This document shows, piece by piece, positions 6,071 to 12,293 of a stretch of DNA of 29,404 bases. The DNA is from a virus: positions 1-29,404 of the IMG/VR virus record IMGVR_UViG_3300048924_000131, one strand, 5' to 3'. A program made the position numbers and the translations under genes. Each line of letters opens with the position of its first letter. Positions within the stretch are counted from its first letter, which is position 1. The notes beneath the pieces are model-generated. The model saw nothing but the letters and a program-made list of their open reading frames with translations, ran no database searches and was not told the origin of the DNA.

Positions 6071-6802
6071 TTATTCAGGGATGAATGAGCCTACTACTTT
6101 TCCACATATATGGGTCTCTTCCGTGATGTCAATGATTGGGTATTGCGGATTGATCGGTCGTAAGTACTGCCTTCCAGCGTCCTCTACCAATATTTTAAAA
6201 GTTGCCTCATTAGTTCTCGGAACCCTTGCAATGACGCGGTCACCAGTTTTGGCTTCTGCCTCAGGATCTACAAAGATGATGCATCCCGTCGGATAGCTTC
6301 GTCCTGGCCCAGGATTAGTCATTGAATCTCCGAGAACTTTCAAAGCATATCCATGGACGCTAATCGGTACGGGGCACGAAAGCCAAGAGTCAGCGTCATA
6401 GGTCTCAAAGTTTGAAATTGCTTCGCACCATGCACCAGCCTGAACCCATGATATCAATGGAACTTTACCAAAGCGCTGATTGACTTCGCTTACGTTACTT
6501 CCGACGCCAGTAGCTATTTTTCGAACGTTACTTTCCCCGGTCTGCTCTTTCGGCATCACCCCGTACTCAAGCCATTCCCGCCTAACGCCCAGCCATGAGC
6601 AGAGGGCAGACATGCTGTCAGCCTCAGCCATTGCCTCTCCATTCAGCCACTTGCTGATTGCCTGGGTCGTTTTATCAACACCCACGCTTTTCAGCTGACG
6701 ATGAATATCCACTCCACGACCACGGGCGCGTACGCCGGCATCGTCGAGAGCTTCGTGTAGGCGCTCGCTAAAAGCTGCGCGGAGGGAATTTTTATCAACC
6801 AT
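6071..6802 (-). CDS. cI: CI/PrtR-type repressor with S24 self-cleavage domain
   Basis: The 243-residue protein has an N-terminal helix-turn-helix (about residues 33-57, KTTQAISKWLNGE) and a C-terminal LexA/UmuD S24 domain. Visible are the Ala-Gly scissile bond A122-G123 (SWVQAGAWCEA), nucleophile S160 (LGDSMTNPGPG) and general base K203 (ATFKILVED). It should bind the ATCAAC-N5-GTTGAT operators, keep both early promoters off, and cleave itself when RecA is activated by DNA damage. The ATG at 6802 must be the start because an in-frame TGA lies five codons upstream. No ribosome-binding site precedes it, and an operator overlaps the start codon. Confidence 0.95.
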   Translation of the reverse strand: MVDKNSLRAAFSERLHEALDDAGVRARGRGVDIHRQLKSVGVDKTTQAISKWLNGEAMAEADSMSALCSWLGVRREWLEYGVMPKEQTGESNVRKIATGVGSNVSEVNQRFGKVPLISWVQAGAWCEAISNFETYDADSWLSCPVPISVHGYALKVLGDSMTNPGPGRSYPTGCIIFVDPEAEAKTGDRVIARVPRTNEATFKILVEDAGRQYLRPINPQYPIIDITEETHICGKVVGSFIPE

Positions 6803-6810
6803 GAGTTGAG
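6794..6810. promoter_or_regulatory. Repressor operator overlapping the cI start codon
   Basis: ATCAACCATGAGTTGAG has both half-sites of the operator consensus with one mismatch in the last base. The cI start codon (6802-6800, minus strand) lies at its centre, so it could autoregulate cI transcription initiation or early elongation. Confidence 0.6.
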
Positions 6811-6823
6811 AGTCTCATAAAGG

Positions 6824-6850
6824 TTGCGCAATAGTCAGTTGATCTATAAC
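6824..6850 (+). promoter_or_regulatory. Rightward early promoter (PR-like)
   Basis: TATAAC at 6845-6850 matches the -10 consensus in 5 of 6 positions. TTGCGC at 6824-6829 could be the -35 but with a short 15-bp spacer; TTGCGC with TAACAT (6847-6852) gives 17 bp with a weaker -10. Operator OR at 6851-6867 lies at the expected start point. Confidence 0.5.
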
Positions 6851-6867
6851 ATCAACCGCAAGTTGAT
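6851..6867. promoter_or_regulatory. Repressor operator OR
   Basis: ATCAACCGCAAGTTGAT is a perfect 6-bp dyad around five bases, identical in arms to OL-a near 4814. It sits at the probable transcription start of the rightward early operon. A half-site GTTGAT at 6838-6843 may mark a weaker neighbouring site. Confidence 0.75.
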
Positions 6868-6881
6868 AAATGGAGGTTGTC

Positions 6882-7142
6882 ATGTTGGACCCCGCAGATT
6901 TTCCAAGCGCGATTGCGTTTGCGTTTGAAGCCGTTGGCGGCATCGGGGCCGCTGCGAAGGTATGCAATAGAAGCTACCAAGCGCTGAACAAATGGCGTCA
7001 GGCTGCATGCCTGCCGCGAACGGATTACACAGGTGAAACAAAATACGCCGAGCTGTTGGCGACTGCTGCGAAGCAGAAAGGCAACGCATTCCAAGCTGCT
7101 TGGCTGTTGAACGCTTCGGCTCCCCAAAAAGCTGCTGCGTAG
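6882..7142 (+). CDS. Cro/YdaS-like helix-turn-helix repressor
   Basis: This 86-residue protein is the first gene of the rightward early operon and lies divergent from cI. Residues about 9-40 (AFEAVGGIGAAAKVCNRSYQ, then ALNKWRQAACLP) fit the YdaS/Cro-type helix-turn-helix, with helix 3 around SYQALNKWRQ. GGAGG (6872-6876) lies five bases before the ATG at 6882, which is preferred over the ATG at 6870 that would put the ribosome-binding site inside the gene. By position it should play the Cro role, lowering cI expression after induction; this is inferred from synteny and fold, not shown. Confidence 0.82.
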   Translation: MLDPADFPSAIAFAFEAVGGIGAAAKVCNRSYQALNKWRQAACLPRTDYTGETKYAELLATAAKQKGNAFQAAWLLNASAPQKAAA

Positions 7143-7146
7143 TTAG

Positions 7147-7170
7147 AAAAAAGGCGGCCCAAAGGCCGCC
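7147..7170 (-). terminator. Strong intrinsic terminator for leftward transcripts
   Basis: On the minus strand a perfect 7-bp GC stem GGCGGCC/GGCCGCC with a four-base loop (7170-7153) is followed directly by six T's (7152-7147). On the plus strand the hairpin is preceded by A's and has no T-tract, so it only stops leftward RNA. No leftward protein gene ends before it, which points to a small RNA. Confidence 0.8.
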
Positions 7171-7372
7171 AGTTCCTCCCGGCACGCACCACCACAGCGC
7201 TGTCGGGACGCGATAAAGAAGGGCGGGCACACCACATGCAACCACCTTTCTTTATCGCGCTTTTCCAAGGCTTGGAAGCCTTGGTGTTGCTGCCTCTTCC
7301 ACCACAGATTTGGCAGCTGTTGCGCCAGGGGGAGCAACGGATTGCTCGCCCCGGCACGGTGCCGGTATCGAT
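7147..7372 (-). ncRNA. Candidate leftward structured small RNA (about 225 nt), antirepressor-control (C4-like) type possible
   Basis: This segment between cro and the CII-like gene contains five nested hairpins: CCGGCAC/GTGCCGG (7351-7365), GAGCAA/TTGCTC (7332-7347), the 20-bp palindrome 7265-7284, a 12-bp stem CGCGATAAAGAA (7209-7220) with 7248-7259, and the terminator at 7153-7170. Just upstream on the minus strand lie TTGAAA (7406-7401) and TAGATC (7384-7379), 16 bp apart, so a transcript would begin near 7372, right at the first hairpin, and end at the T-tract. The only reading frames here run through the terminator and are not convincing genes. A C4-antisense-like role is a hypothesis; alternatively the plus-strand hairpins could be a cis antitermination element. 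Confidence 0.5.
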
Positions 7373-7471
7373 CCCTAAGATCTAGCCGGCGTTTGGGCCC
7401 TTTCAAGCCACGCGGCAAATGTATCACCACTGCATGTCGCGCGGCACTGGCAACTTACAAGGATTAATGCC

Positions 7472-7990
7472 ATGAGCCGTATCGCTCTGAGTTCTGTTGA
7501 GCGGGCGCAGCGGGAAGTTTTGCCGCTCGATCTCGCGCTTTACCATGCCGCACGGGACTACCCCGGCGGCGCCGCAGCCATCGCCGCCACCCCCGGCCGG
7601 AATGCGACCACGCTGCAGCACAAGCTTTCCCCAACCCACCCCAGCCACACGGTGAACATTCAAGAGTTCGGCGAGATTCTGGAGCTGACCAAGGATCGCC
7701 GCATTCTGGATGCGGTGCATGCGTTGGTCGGTGACACGACCTGGCAGGAGCTGGCCGAGGCGTACACAAATGACATGCCTGAGACGTTGACCACCGGTAT
7801 CGCGGAATACTTCCGCAAGGTGGCGGATCTGGCGGACACCTGGGCCAAGAGCATTGGTGACGGTGTCATTACTGATGAGGAACTGGCCGCGATTCGCCTG
7901 CAGGTGTTTCGTGGGATTCAGGGGCTGTTGGGGATGTTCAACCGCGCCACGTATGTCAACCAGACGACGCGAGGTGTTGATCGTGGCTGA
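7472..7990 (+). CDS. CII-like phage regulatory protein (P2/CP76 type)
   Basis: The 172-residue protein carries the CII/CP76 family pattern at residues about 18-100: LPLDLALYHAARDYPGGAAA, NATTLQHKLSPTHPSHTVNI, EFGEILELTKDRRILDAVHAL. The middle segment is the helix-turn-helix. The C-terminal half is helical and probably mediates oligomerisation. In P2-like relatives such proteins regulate the early lysis-lysogeny switch and replication genes. AAGGA lies about eight bases before the ATG at 7472. The stop overlaps the GTG of the TraR-like gene, so the two are coupled. It lies right after the structured segment that may encode a leftward RNA. Confidence 0.82.
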   Translation: MSRIALSSVERAQREVLPLDLALYHAARDYPGGAAAIAATPGRNATTLQHKLSPTHPSHTVNIQEFGEILELTKDRRILDAVHALVGDTTWQELAEAYTNDMPETLTTGIAEYFRKVADLADTWAKSIGDGVITDEELAAIRLQVFRGIQGLLGMFNRATYVNQTTRGVDRG

Positions 7991-8210
7991 CATTGCTGAC
8001 TTCGCTAATGACCTGGTGCAAGAGCGCATCGATCAAGCGCTCGCAGCACGCAACGCTACCAAGCCTGCCTTGGTGGCGCATTCGTTTCTGTTCTGCGAAA
8101 CATGTGATGACCCTATCTCGGAGGCCCGTCGTGTGGCGTCGCCCGGTTGCACGCAATGCGTGGGATGCCTTTCTCTCGCGGAACTGAAGGGGGCTCGCCA
8201 TGCTGGATGA
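7983..8210 (+). CDS. TraR/DksA-type C4 zinc-finger protein
   Basis: This 75-residue protein has an N-terminal helix (FANDLVQERIDQALAARNA) and a C-terminal C4 zinc finger, CETCDDPISEARR...GCTQCVGC. This is the phage-borne TraR/YbiI layout of the DksA superfamily; such proteins bind the RNA polymerase secondary channel and can mimic DksA plus ppGpp, shifting host promoter use. The GTG start at 7983 has GAGG about nine bases upstream and overlaps the end of the CII-like gene; the end overlaps the primase start by 11 bp. A longer frame from 7854 would overlap the CII-like gene deeply and is rejected. Confidence 0.85.
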   Translation: MADIADFANDLVQERIDQALAARNATKPALVAHSFLFCETCDDPISEARRVASPGCTQCVGCLSLAELKGARHAG

Positions 8211-10416
8211 GGTACTGGGGCAGTTCGCGGATTACGGGCTTGAGCCTGCGCAGCCATTGGTGTTCGGTAAGCTCACCCGGTGCAAGACGGCGCAGGACAA
8301 GGGCAAGGAAAAGAACGGCTGGTACATCGCCCACGAGCATCGCACCGAGAAGGGCGAGACGCTAATTTTCGGCGCGTTCGGTGACTGGCGTTCGGGTGAG
8401 TCGCAGAAGATCAAGGTCAAGGCCGGGCGGATGTCACCGGAAGAGCGTGAGGTTATGCGCGCTCGTCAGGAGGAGGCGAAGCGCCGGGCTGCGGAGATCG
8501 CAGCAAGTGCGGCGCGTCGTGCGGCGAAGCGTGCGGCGGGAATTTTCAAGCGCATGCCGGAGAAGGGCCGAAGCGACTATCTGGATCGTAAGCAGATTGT
8601 CGGTATCGGTGTTCGGTATGCGCCGCGCACGGGTGCGTTTCTTGTGCCTATGTGCAACGTGCGTGACGAGATTGTCGGCCTGCAGGTGGTGTTTCCAAGC
8701 AAGCAGGAAGACACCGGTCGGGACAAGTCGTATTGGCCATATGGGATGTCGAAGGAGGGCGCCTTTCACCTGATCGGGCCGCATCCGGATCCTGGTGAAC
8801 CCGTGCTGGTGTGTGAGGGCTATGCCACGGGCGTAAGCCTGCATATGGCGACTTCGCTGACCGTGGCCATTGCGTTTGACGCCGGCAACTTGCTGGTGGT
8901 GTGCAAGGCGATGCGTGAGCGCTTCGCCGGCTGCCCGCTGATCATTTGCCGGGACGATGACTGGAAGACCACGAAGCCCAACGGTGATGCCTGGAACCCT
9001 GGCGAAGAGAAGGCCAACAACGCGGCGCTGATCGTCGGTGGCCAGGTGGTCGCGCCGATCTTCTCCGGTGAGCGTGAGATCAAGTGGACCGACTTCAACG
9101 ACCTGCATGTTGCCGAAGGTTTGGAGGCTGTGCGCCGTCAGGTGCTGGCGGTGGTCAAGCCGCCGGCCGCAGGTGGCTGGAAAGACATGCTGGCTCGAAG
9201 CGAGAGCGGGGCGTTGATCGCGCACATGCAGAACGTCGAGTTGATCTTGGCCAACGATGAACGTTGGGCCGGGGTGATCAGTTACAGCGCTTTCAGTTCG
9301 AAGATCGTGAAGCTGCGTGCGGCGCCGTATGGCGGTGGCACGGGCGATTGGGCGGACATCGATGATGTGCGGGTGATGAAGTGGCTCGCGCAGCAGTACA
9401 ACTTGCGGGTGAAGGCGTCGCATGTGATCGAGGCGGTGAGCGTGGTTGCGCATGACCATGCGTTTCATCCGGTGCGGCAGTACCTGCGCAAGCTTGCGTG
9501 GGATCGCGTGCCTCGCCTGGAAAGCTGGCTCGCGGACGTCATGGGCGTGAAGGCTACCGATTACTCGAGCAAGGTCGGTAAGCGCTGGATGTTGTCGGCC
9601 GTGGCGCGGGTGATGAAGCCAGGCTGCAAGGCTGACTCGGTAATGATTCTTGAGGGTGCGCAGGGCGCCGGTAAATCGACGGCGATGAGCATTCTCGGCG
9701 GCGAGTGGTTCATGGATACGCCGTTCGCCCTCGGCGACAAGGATGGCTTTCAGGCGATCCGGGGCAAGTGGATCGTCGAGCTGGGCGAGTTGGACAGTTT
9801 TAACAAGGCCGAGAGTACCAAGGCCAAGCAGTTTTTCTCGGCGTCCACCGATACCTACCGTGAGAGTTACGGCCGTCGAACGATGGACGTGCCGCGTCAG
9901 TGCGTGTTCGTGGGGACGACGAACCAGGACGAGTACCTCAAGGACGCGACCGGTAATCGGCGCTATTGGCCGGTAGCGTGTACCAAGGTGGATCTGGAGC
10001 TGTTGCGTTCGATCCGCGATCAGCTGTGGGCCGAGGCGTTGTTCTGTTACGACGCGGGCGACCTTTGGTGGGTGACGCTGGATGAGGCGGCGATGTTCGG
10101 CGAGGAGCAGGACGAGCGCTTTGTGGTGGACGAGTGGGAAGGGCCGATTATGACTTGGCTGGAAGAGTCGCAGATCGGCGAGACCACCACCGGCAGCGAA
10201 GTGCTGAGCAGTGCGTTGAAGTTGGACTTCGGGCATTGGGGCAAGCCGGAGCAGATGCGCGTCGGGGCGATCATGCATCGGTTGGGATGGCGGCGTGTTC
10301 GGATGCCTCCGTTGGTGAAGAGTGGTCAGCGGCCATGGGCTTACAAGAAGCCTGCAGGTTGGGGCGGTACTTCGGCGTTGAAACGGGAACCGATTGAGGA
10401 GCCGTGCTTTGATTAA
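8200..10416 (+). CDS. Primase-helicase with TOPRIM and VirE/VapE ATPase domains
   Basis: The 738-residue protein is the prophage replication enzyme. The first about 150 residues form a basic, Ala-rich region leading into a TOPRIM domain (about 195-300): E206 in CEGYATGVSL, DAGN, and the D252-D254 cluster in IICRDDD, which bind catalytic metal for primer synthesis. The C-terminal VirE (VapE) P-loop domain has Walker A GAQGAGKST at about 486-494, IVELGELDSF as Walker B region and FVGTTNQDEYLKD as sensor 1. This fusion is typical of phage and satellite replication initiators. Its start overlaps the TraR-like gene and its end overlaps the antiterminator gene. The repeat-rich region beginning about 380 bp downstream could be its origin. 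Confidence 0.92.
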   Translation: MLDEVLGQFADYGLEPAQPLVFGKLTRCKTAQDKGKEKNGWYIAHEHRTEKGETLIFGAFGDWRSGESQKIKVKAGRMSPEEREVMRARQEEAKRRAAEIAASAARRAAKRAAGIFKRMPEKGRSDYLDRKQIVGIGVRYAPRTGAFLVPMCNVRDEIVGLQVVFPSKQEDTGRDKSYWPYGMSKEGAFHLIGPHPDPGEPVLVCEGYATGVSLHMATSLTVAIAFDAGNLLVVCKAMRERFAGCPLIICRDDDWKTTKPNGDAWNPGEEKANNAALIVGGQVVAPIFSGEREIKWTDFNDLHVAEGLEAVRRQVLAVVKPPAAGGWKDMLARSESGALIAHMQNVELILANDERWAGVISYSAFSSKIVKLRAAPYGGGTGDWADIDDVRVMKWLAQQYNLRVKASHVIEAVSVVAHDHAFHPVRQYLRKLAWDRVPRLESWLADVMGVKATDYSSKVGKRWMLSAVARVMKPGCKADSVMILEGAQGAGKSTAMSILGGEWFMDTPFALGDKDGFQAIRGKWIVELGELDSFNKAESTKAKQFFSASTDTYRESYGRRTMDVPRQCVFVGTTNQDEYLKDATGNRRYWPVACTKVDLELLRSIRDQLWAEALFCYDAGDLWWVTLDEAAMFGEEQDERFVVDEWEGPIMTWLEESQIGETTTGSEVLSSALKLDFGHWGKPEQMRVGAIMHRLGWRRVRMPPLVKSGQRPWAYKKPAGWGGTSALKREPIEEPCFD

Positions 10417-10768
10417 GGAGATCGATTCGCTGCTTCGGTTGTGGGCGCAGGAACTGCATTCCGAACATTCGAGAGGGGGACTTGCTGGGGGGAATATGGT
10501 TGCCATGATGATGGAGAGCAATGGGCAACTGATCCGTGGGCGTCGGGCCTTCCGTGCGCCGCTGGAGAGTTCTCTCGACATCGAGCTGATCGTGACCAAG
10601 CATCTGGCGCCCGAGCTGGTGACGGTTGTGCGGGAGCATTACTGCACGCTCGACGTTGATATGCGCTTGCGGTACGCGCACTGCGGTTGTGGCCGCGACA
10701 CGTACTACCAGCGTTTGCATGAGGCACACCTGCAGATTTTCGGAGTGATGATGGGGTTGGCTGCGTGA
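10409..10768 (+). CDS. Q-type late antiterminator-like protein
   Basis: The 119-residue protein begins with IDSLLRLWAQELHSEHSR and ends in a sigma-region-4-like helix-turn-helix: ELVTVVREHYCTLDVDMRLR, then CGRDTYYQRLHEAHLQIF. This is the plan of short phage antitermination (Q/ArpU-like) proteins that sit at the end of the early operon and switch on the late genes. TTG at 10409 is preferred as start, because GAGGAG lies seven bases upstream; TTG 10394 is the alternative. It overlaps the primase end by eight bases. The intrinsic terminators before the holin and inside the late operon are the expected targets to overcome. Assignment to the Q family is by pattern and position. Confidence 0.65.
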   Translation: MIKEIDSLLRLWAQELHSEHSRGGLAGGNMVAMMMESNGQLIRGRRAFRAPLESSLDIELIVTKHLAPELVTVVREHYCTLDVDMRLRYAHCGCGRDTYYQRLHEAHLQIFGVMMGLAA

Positions 10769-10793
10769 CCCCAGGCATTCGTCCGGCTGTTGC

Positions 10794-11103
10794 TGTCCCA
10801 CTGGCCCGTCTTGTCCCGCTGCGTTTTGATGCAGTGGGACAGGTGCGGGCCTTGTCGTTGTTAGGTTGTCCCACCGTCCCGCTACAAAGTGCCTCCCGCC
10901 CGTGTAAACGTAGCGGGAAGCAATACGCGCGTTTCACGCGCATGCGTGTTCTTTAAGATTCTTCCTTTACACGAGAAAGGAGAGAAATAAGTAGGACAGT
11001 GGGGCGAAGCCCCGAATTTGGGCGCTCTCAGGCGTCCCACTTCGATTCTGAAGGGTGGGACAGATGGGACACCGCCGAAACAGCAGAATGCCGGGGTGGG
11101 ATA
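10794..11103. repeat. Iteron-like TGTCCCAC repeats around an AT-rich core; candidate replication origin
   Basis: Forward copies of TGTCCCAC or one-base variants lie at 10794, 10812, 10867, 10875 and 11033. Reverse copies (GTGGGACA or variants) lie at 10834, 11055, 11064 and 11096. Two pairs form hairpins (10812-10822 with 10831-10841; TCCCGCTAC 10877-10885 with 10910-10918). Between the left and right clusters is an AT-rich stretch (about 10950-10992). Iterons on both sides of an AT-rich melt zone, just downstream of a primase-initiator gene, is the known origin plan of satellite islands such as SaPIs. No protein gene is supported here. Confidence 0.5.
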
Positions 11104-11171
11104 TTCGCCGACATTCGCTAGGCGTTCACCCGGTGTTACCCACTTATTCGCCGGGTGGCATTAAACCGGGG

Positions 11172-11200
11172 TTGCTGCCACCGGAATCGACCTGTAAAAA
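11172..11200 (+). promoter_or_regulatory. Candidate late promoter (PR'-like)
   Basis: TTGCTG (11172-11177) and TAAAAA (11195-11200) are separated by 17 bp, giving a start near 11207. It lies directly before a small nested hairpin (11217-11244) and the terminator at 11253, as lambda PR' precedes tR'. Hexamer matches are weak. Confidence 0.3.
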
Positions 11201-11252
11201 GTAGTCATCTTCGATAGGTGCGACCGCAGAGAGCGGCAGGCACCACACCACC

Positions 11253-11278
11253 AAACCCGGCCATTGCGCCGGGTTTTT
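11253..11278 (+). terminator. Intrinsic terminator just upstream of the late operon (tR'-like)
   Basis: AAACCCGGC (11253-11261) pairs perfectly with GCCGGGTTT (11268-11276) around a six-base loop, and the T-run reaches 11278. It ends 17 bp before the holin start, so late transcription must read through it, probably with the Q-like protein. Confidence 0.8.
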
Positions 11279-11295
11279 GCGTTTAGGGGTTGGCG

Positions 11296-11634
11296 ATGAC
11301 AAACGAGCAACAAGCGCTGGCAGAGATGCCGATCTGGTTAGTGATCGTCCTGGCCCTGGTCGGCGGCGTATCGGGGGAGATGTGGCGGGCCGACAAGGAC
11401 GGCGCGCGGGGCTGGGCGTTGTTGCGCCGCCTCGCGCTCCGGTCTGGGGCCTGCATTGTCTGCGGGGTGTCGGCGATGATGCTGATGATCGCGGCCGGCA
11501 TGACGATCTGGACGGCGGGCGCATTGGGTTGCCTGACGGCAATGGCTGGTGCCGATGTCGCCATCGGGTTGTATGAACGGTGGGCTGCCAAGCGGTTGGG
11601 CGTTTCGGAGTCGGCATCGACCGACCGAAGCTAG
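11296..11634 (+). CDS. Phage holin family protein
   Basis: The 112-residue protein begins MTNEQQALAEMPIWLVIVLA and has three hydrophobic stretches (about 12-31, 47-70 and 72-92) with a basic patch RADKDGARGWALLRRLALR between the first and second, and a short charged tail. Small size, the short N-terminal cytoplasmic segment and three helices fit a holin that forms inner-membrane lesions to time lysis. The ATG at 11296 has AGGGG seven bases upstream. It is the first late gene, ahead of the terminase; no endolysin or spanin is in the window, so the rest of the lysis cassette must lie downstream of the tail genes. Confidence 0.82.
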   Translation: MTNEQQALAEMPIWLVIVLALVGGVSGEMWRADKDGARGWALLRRLALRSGACIVCGVSAMMLMIAAGMTIWTAGALGCLTAMAGADVAIGLYERWAAKRLGVSESASTDRS

Positions 11635-11639
11635 GTCGG

Positions 11640-11768
11640 CGGCCGGGTGGGTGGGCGCAATTTTTCCGGGTCCTCCCTGAGGGTCGCCCCCTACACGGGT
11701 TAGCGAACTCGCGGGATCTCTGCAGCTGAGAATTTTGCAGTGATGTCCGTCTTTTCAAAGGGTTAAAT
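11640..11768. other. Non-coding stretch before terminase; possible cos region
   Basis: This stretch lies directly before the small terminase gene. AGGGTCGCCCCCT (11680-11692) has AGGG/CCCT dyad ends and resembles the complement of the lambda cosN core AGGTCGCCGCCC. GC-rich direct runs precede it and CGCGGGA follows. In lambda, cos also lies just upstream of nu1. The call rests on resemblance and position only. Confidence 0.35.
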
Positions 11769-12293
11769 ATGGGCAGGACAGTTAGCAAGGCCGACTTAAG
11801 CGAAATCGTCGGTCGTGATGAACGCACCCTGACCCGTTGGCAGAACGACGGCATGCCAGTGACCGAGTTCGGCCTCGGTCGGGGCAACGAAAACCAATAT
11901 GACACTCAAGCAGTGATTGAGTGGCTGATGCACCAGGCCTCGCTCAACGGCAAGAAAGAATCTTCCCGCGACCGCCTCGACCGGATCCGTGCCGACCGCG
12001 AAGAACTCGCGATGGCCAAGGATCTGGGGGAGGTCGTCATCGCCGATGACTTGGTCGAGCGCTTCGAAGCAATGATCACCGCCGCGAAGGTGGAGCTACT
12101 CAACACATTCCCCGACGTCCTTGCCGCCGAACTGTCGGCGCGCTACGGGGTGGAGGTCGACGACCTACTGATCAGGGATCCCATTGAAGCCATCCTGAGG
12201 AGGCTTTCTGACTATGACAAGGATGATGCCCCGTCAGATGGATATTCTGACGAACCGGACGATCCGGACGGCTTTGAAGAAAACGGCGACTAA
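11769..12293 (+). CDS. Terminase small subunit (Nu1 family)
   Basis: This 174-residue protein opens with a winged helix-turn-helix (VSKADLSEIVGRDERTLTRW, then QNDGMPVTE) as in lambda Nu1 (181 residues), which binds cos DNA. A YDTQAVIEWLMHQ segment and a long charged helix (about 65-100) for dimerisation follow. The C-terminal half should contact the large subunit, and the last 20 residues are very acidic. AAGGG precedes the ATG at 11769. Its 3' end overlaps the large subunit gene by 80 bp. With GpA-type large subunit next door, cos packaging is expected. Confidence 0.9.
   Translation: MGRTVSKADLSEIVGRDERTLTRWQNDGMPVTEFGLGRGNENQYDTQAVIEWLMHQASLNGKKESSRDRLDRIRADREELAMAKDLGEVVIADDLVERFEAMITAAKVELLNTFPDVLAAELSARYGVEVDDLLIRDPIEAILRRLSDYDKDDAPSDGYSDEPDDPDGFEENGD

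Noticed and set aside
7025-7357. Leftward frames over the structured segment, including one with CxxC pairs (CQIC, CMWC)
   Set aside because: They run through the leftward terminator and into the cro gene, so a complete protein would not be transcribed; the hairpin structure favours an RNA.
8434-10599. A 721-codon open frame on the minus strand opposite the primase
   Set aside because: It mirrors the codon pattern of the high-GC primase gene, has no ribosome-binding site, and shows a His/Arg/Pro-rich composition typical of an antisense shadow frame.
10765-10956. Rightward 63-codon frame after the Q-like gene
   Set aside because: It is made largely from the TGTCCCAC repeats, has no domain or convincing ribosome-binding site, and ends in the AT-rich core; the repeat and origin reading explains it better.
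10769-11295. PrtN P-box sites (repeats of ATTG with GT spacing) before the late operon
   Set aside because: Only isolated ATTG occurrences are present; the repeated four to five-copy pattern of pyocin promoters is not seen.
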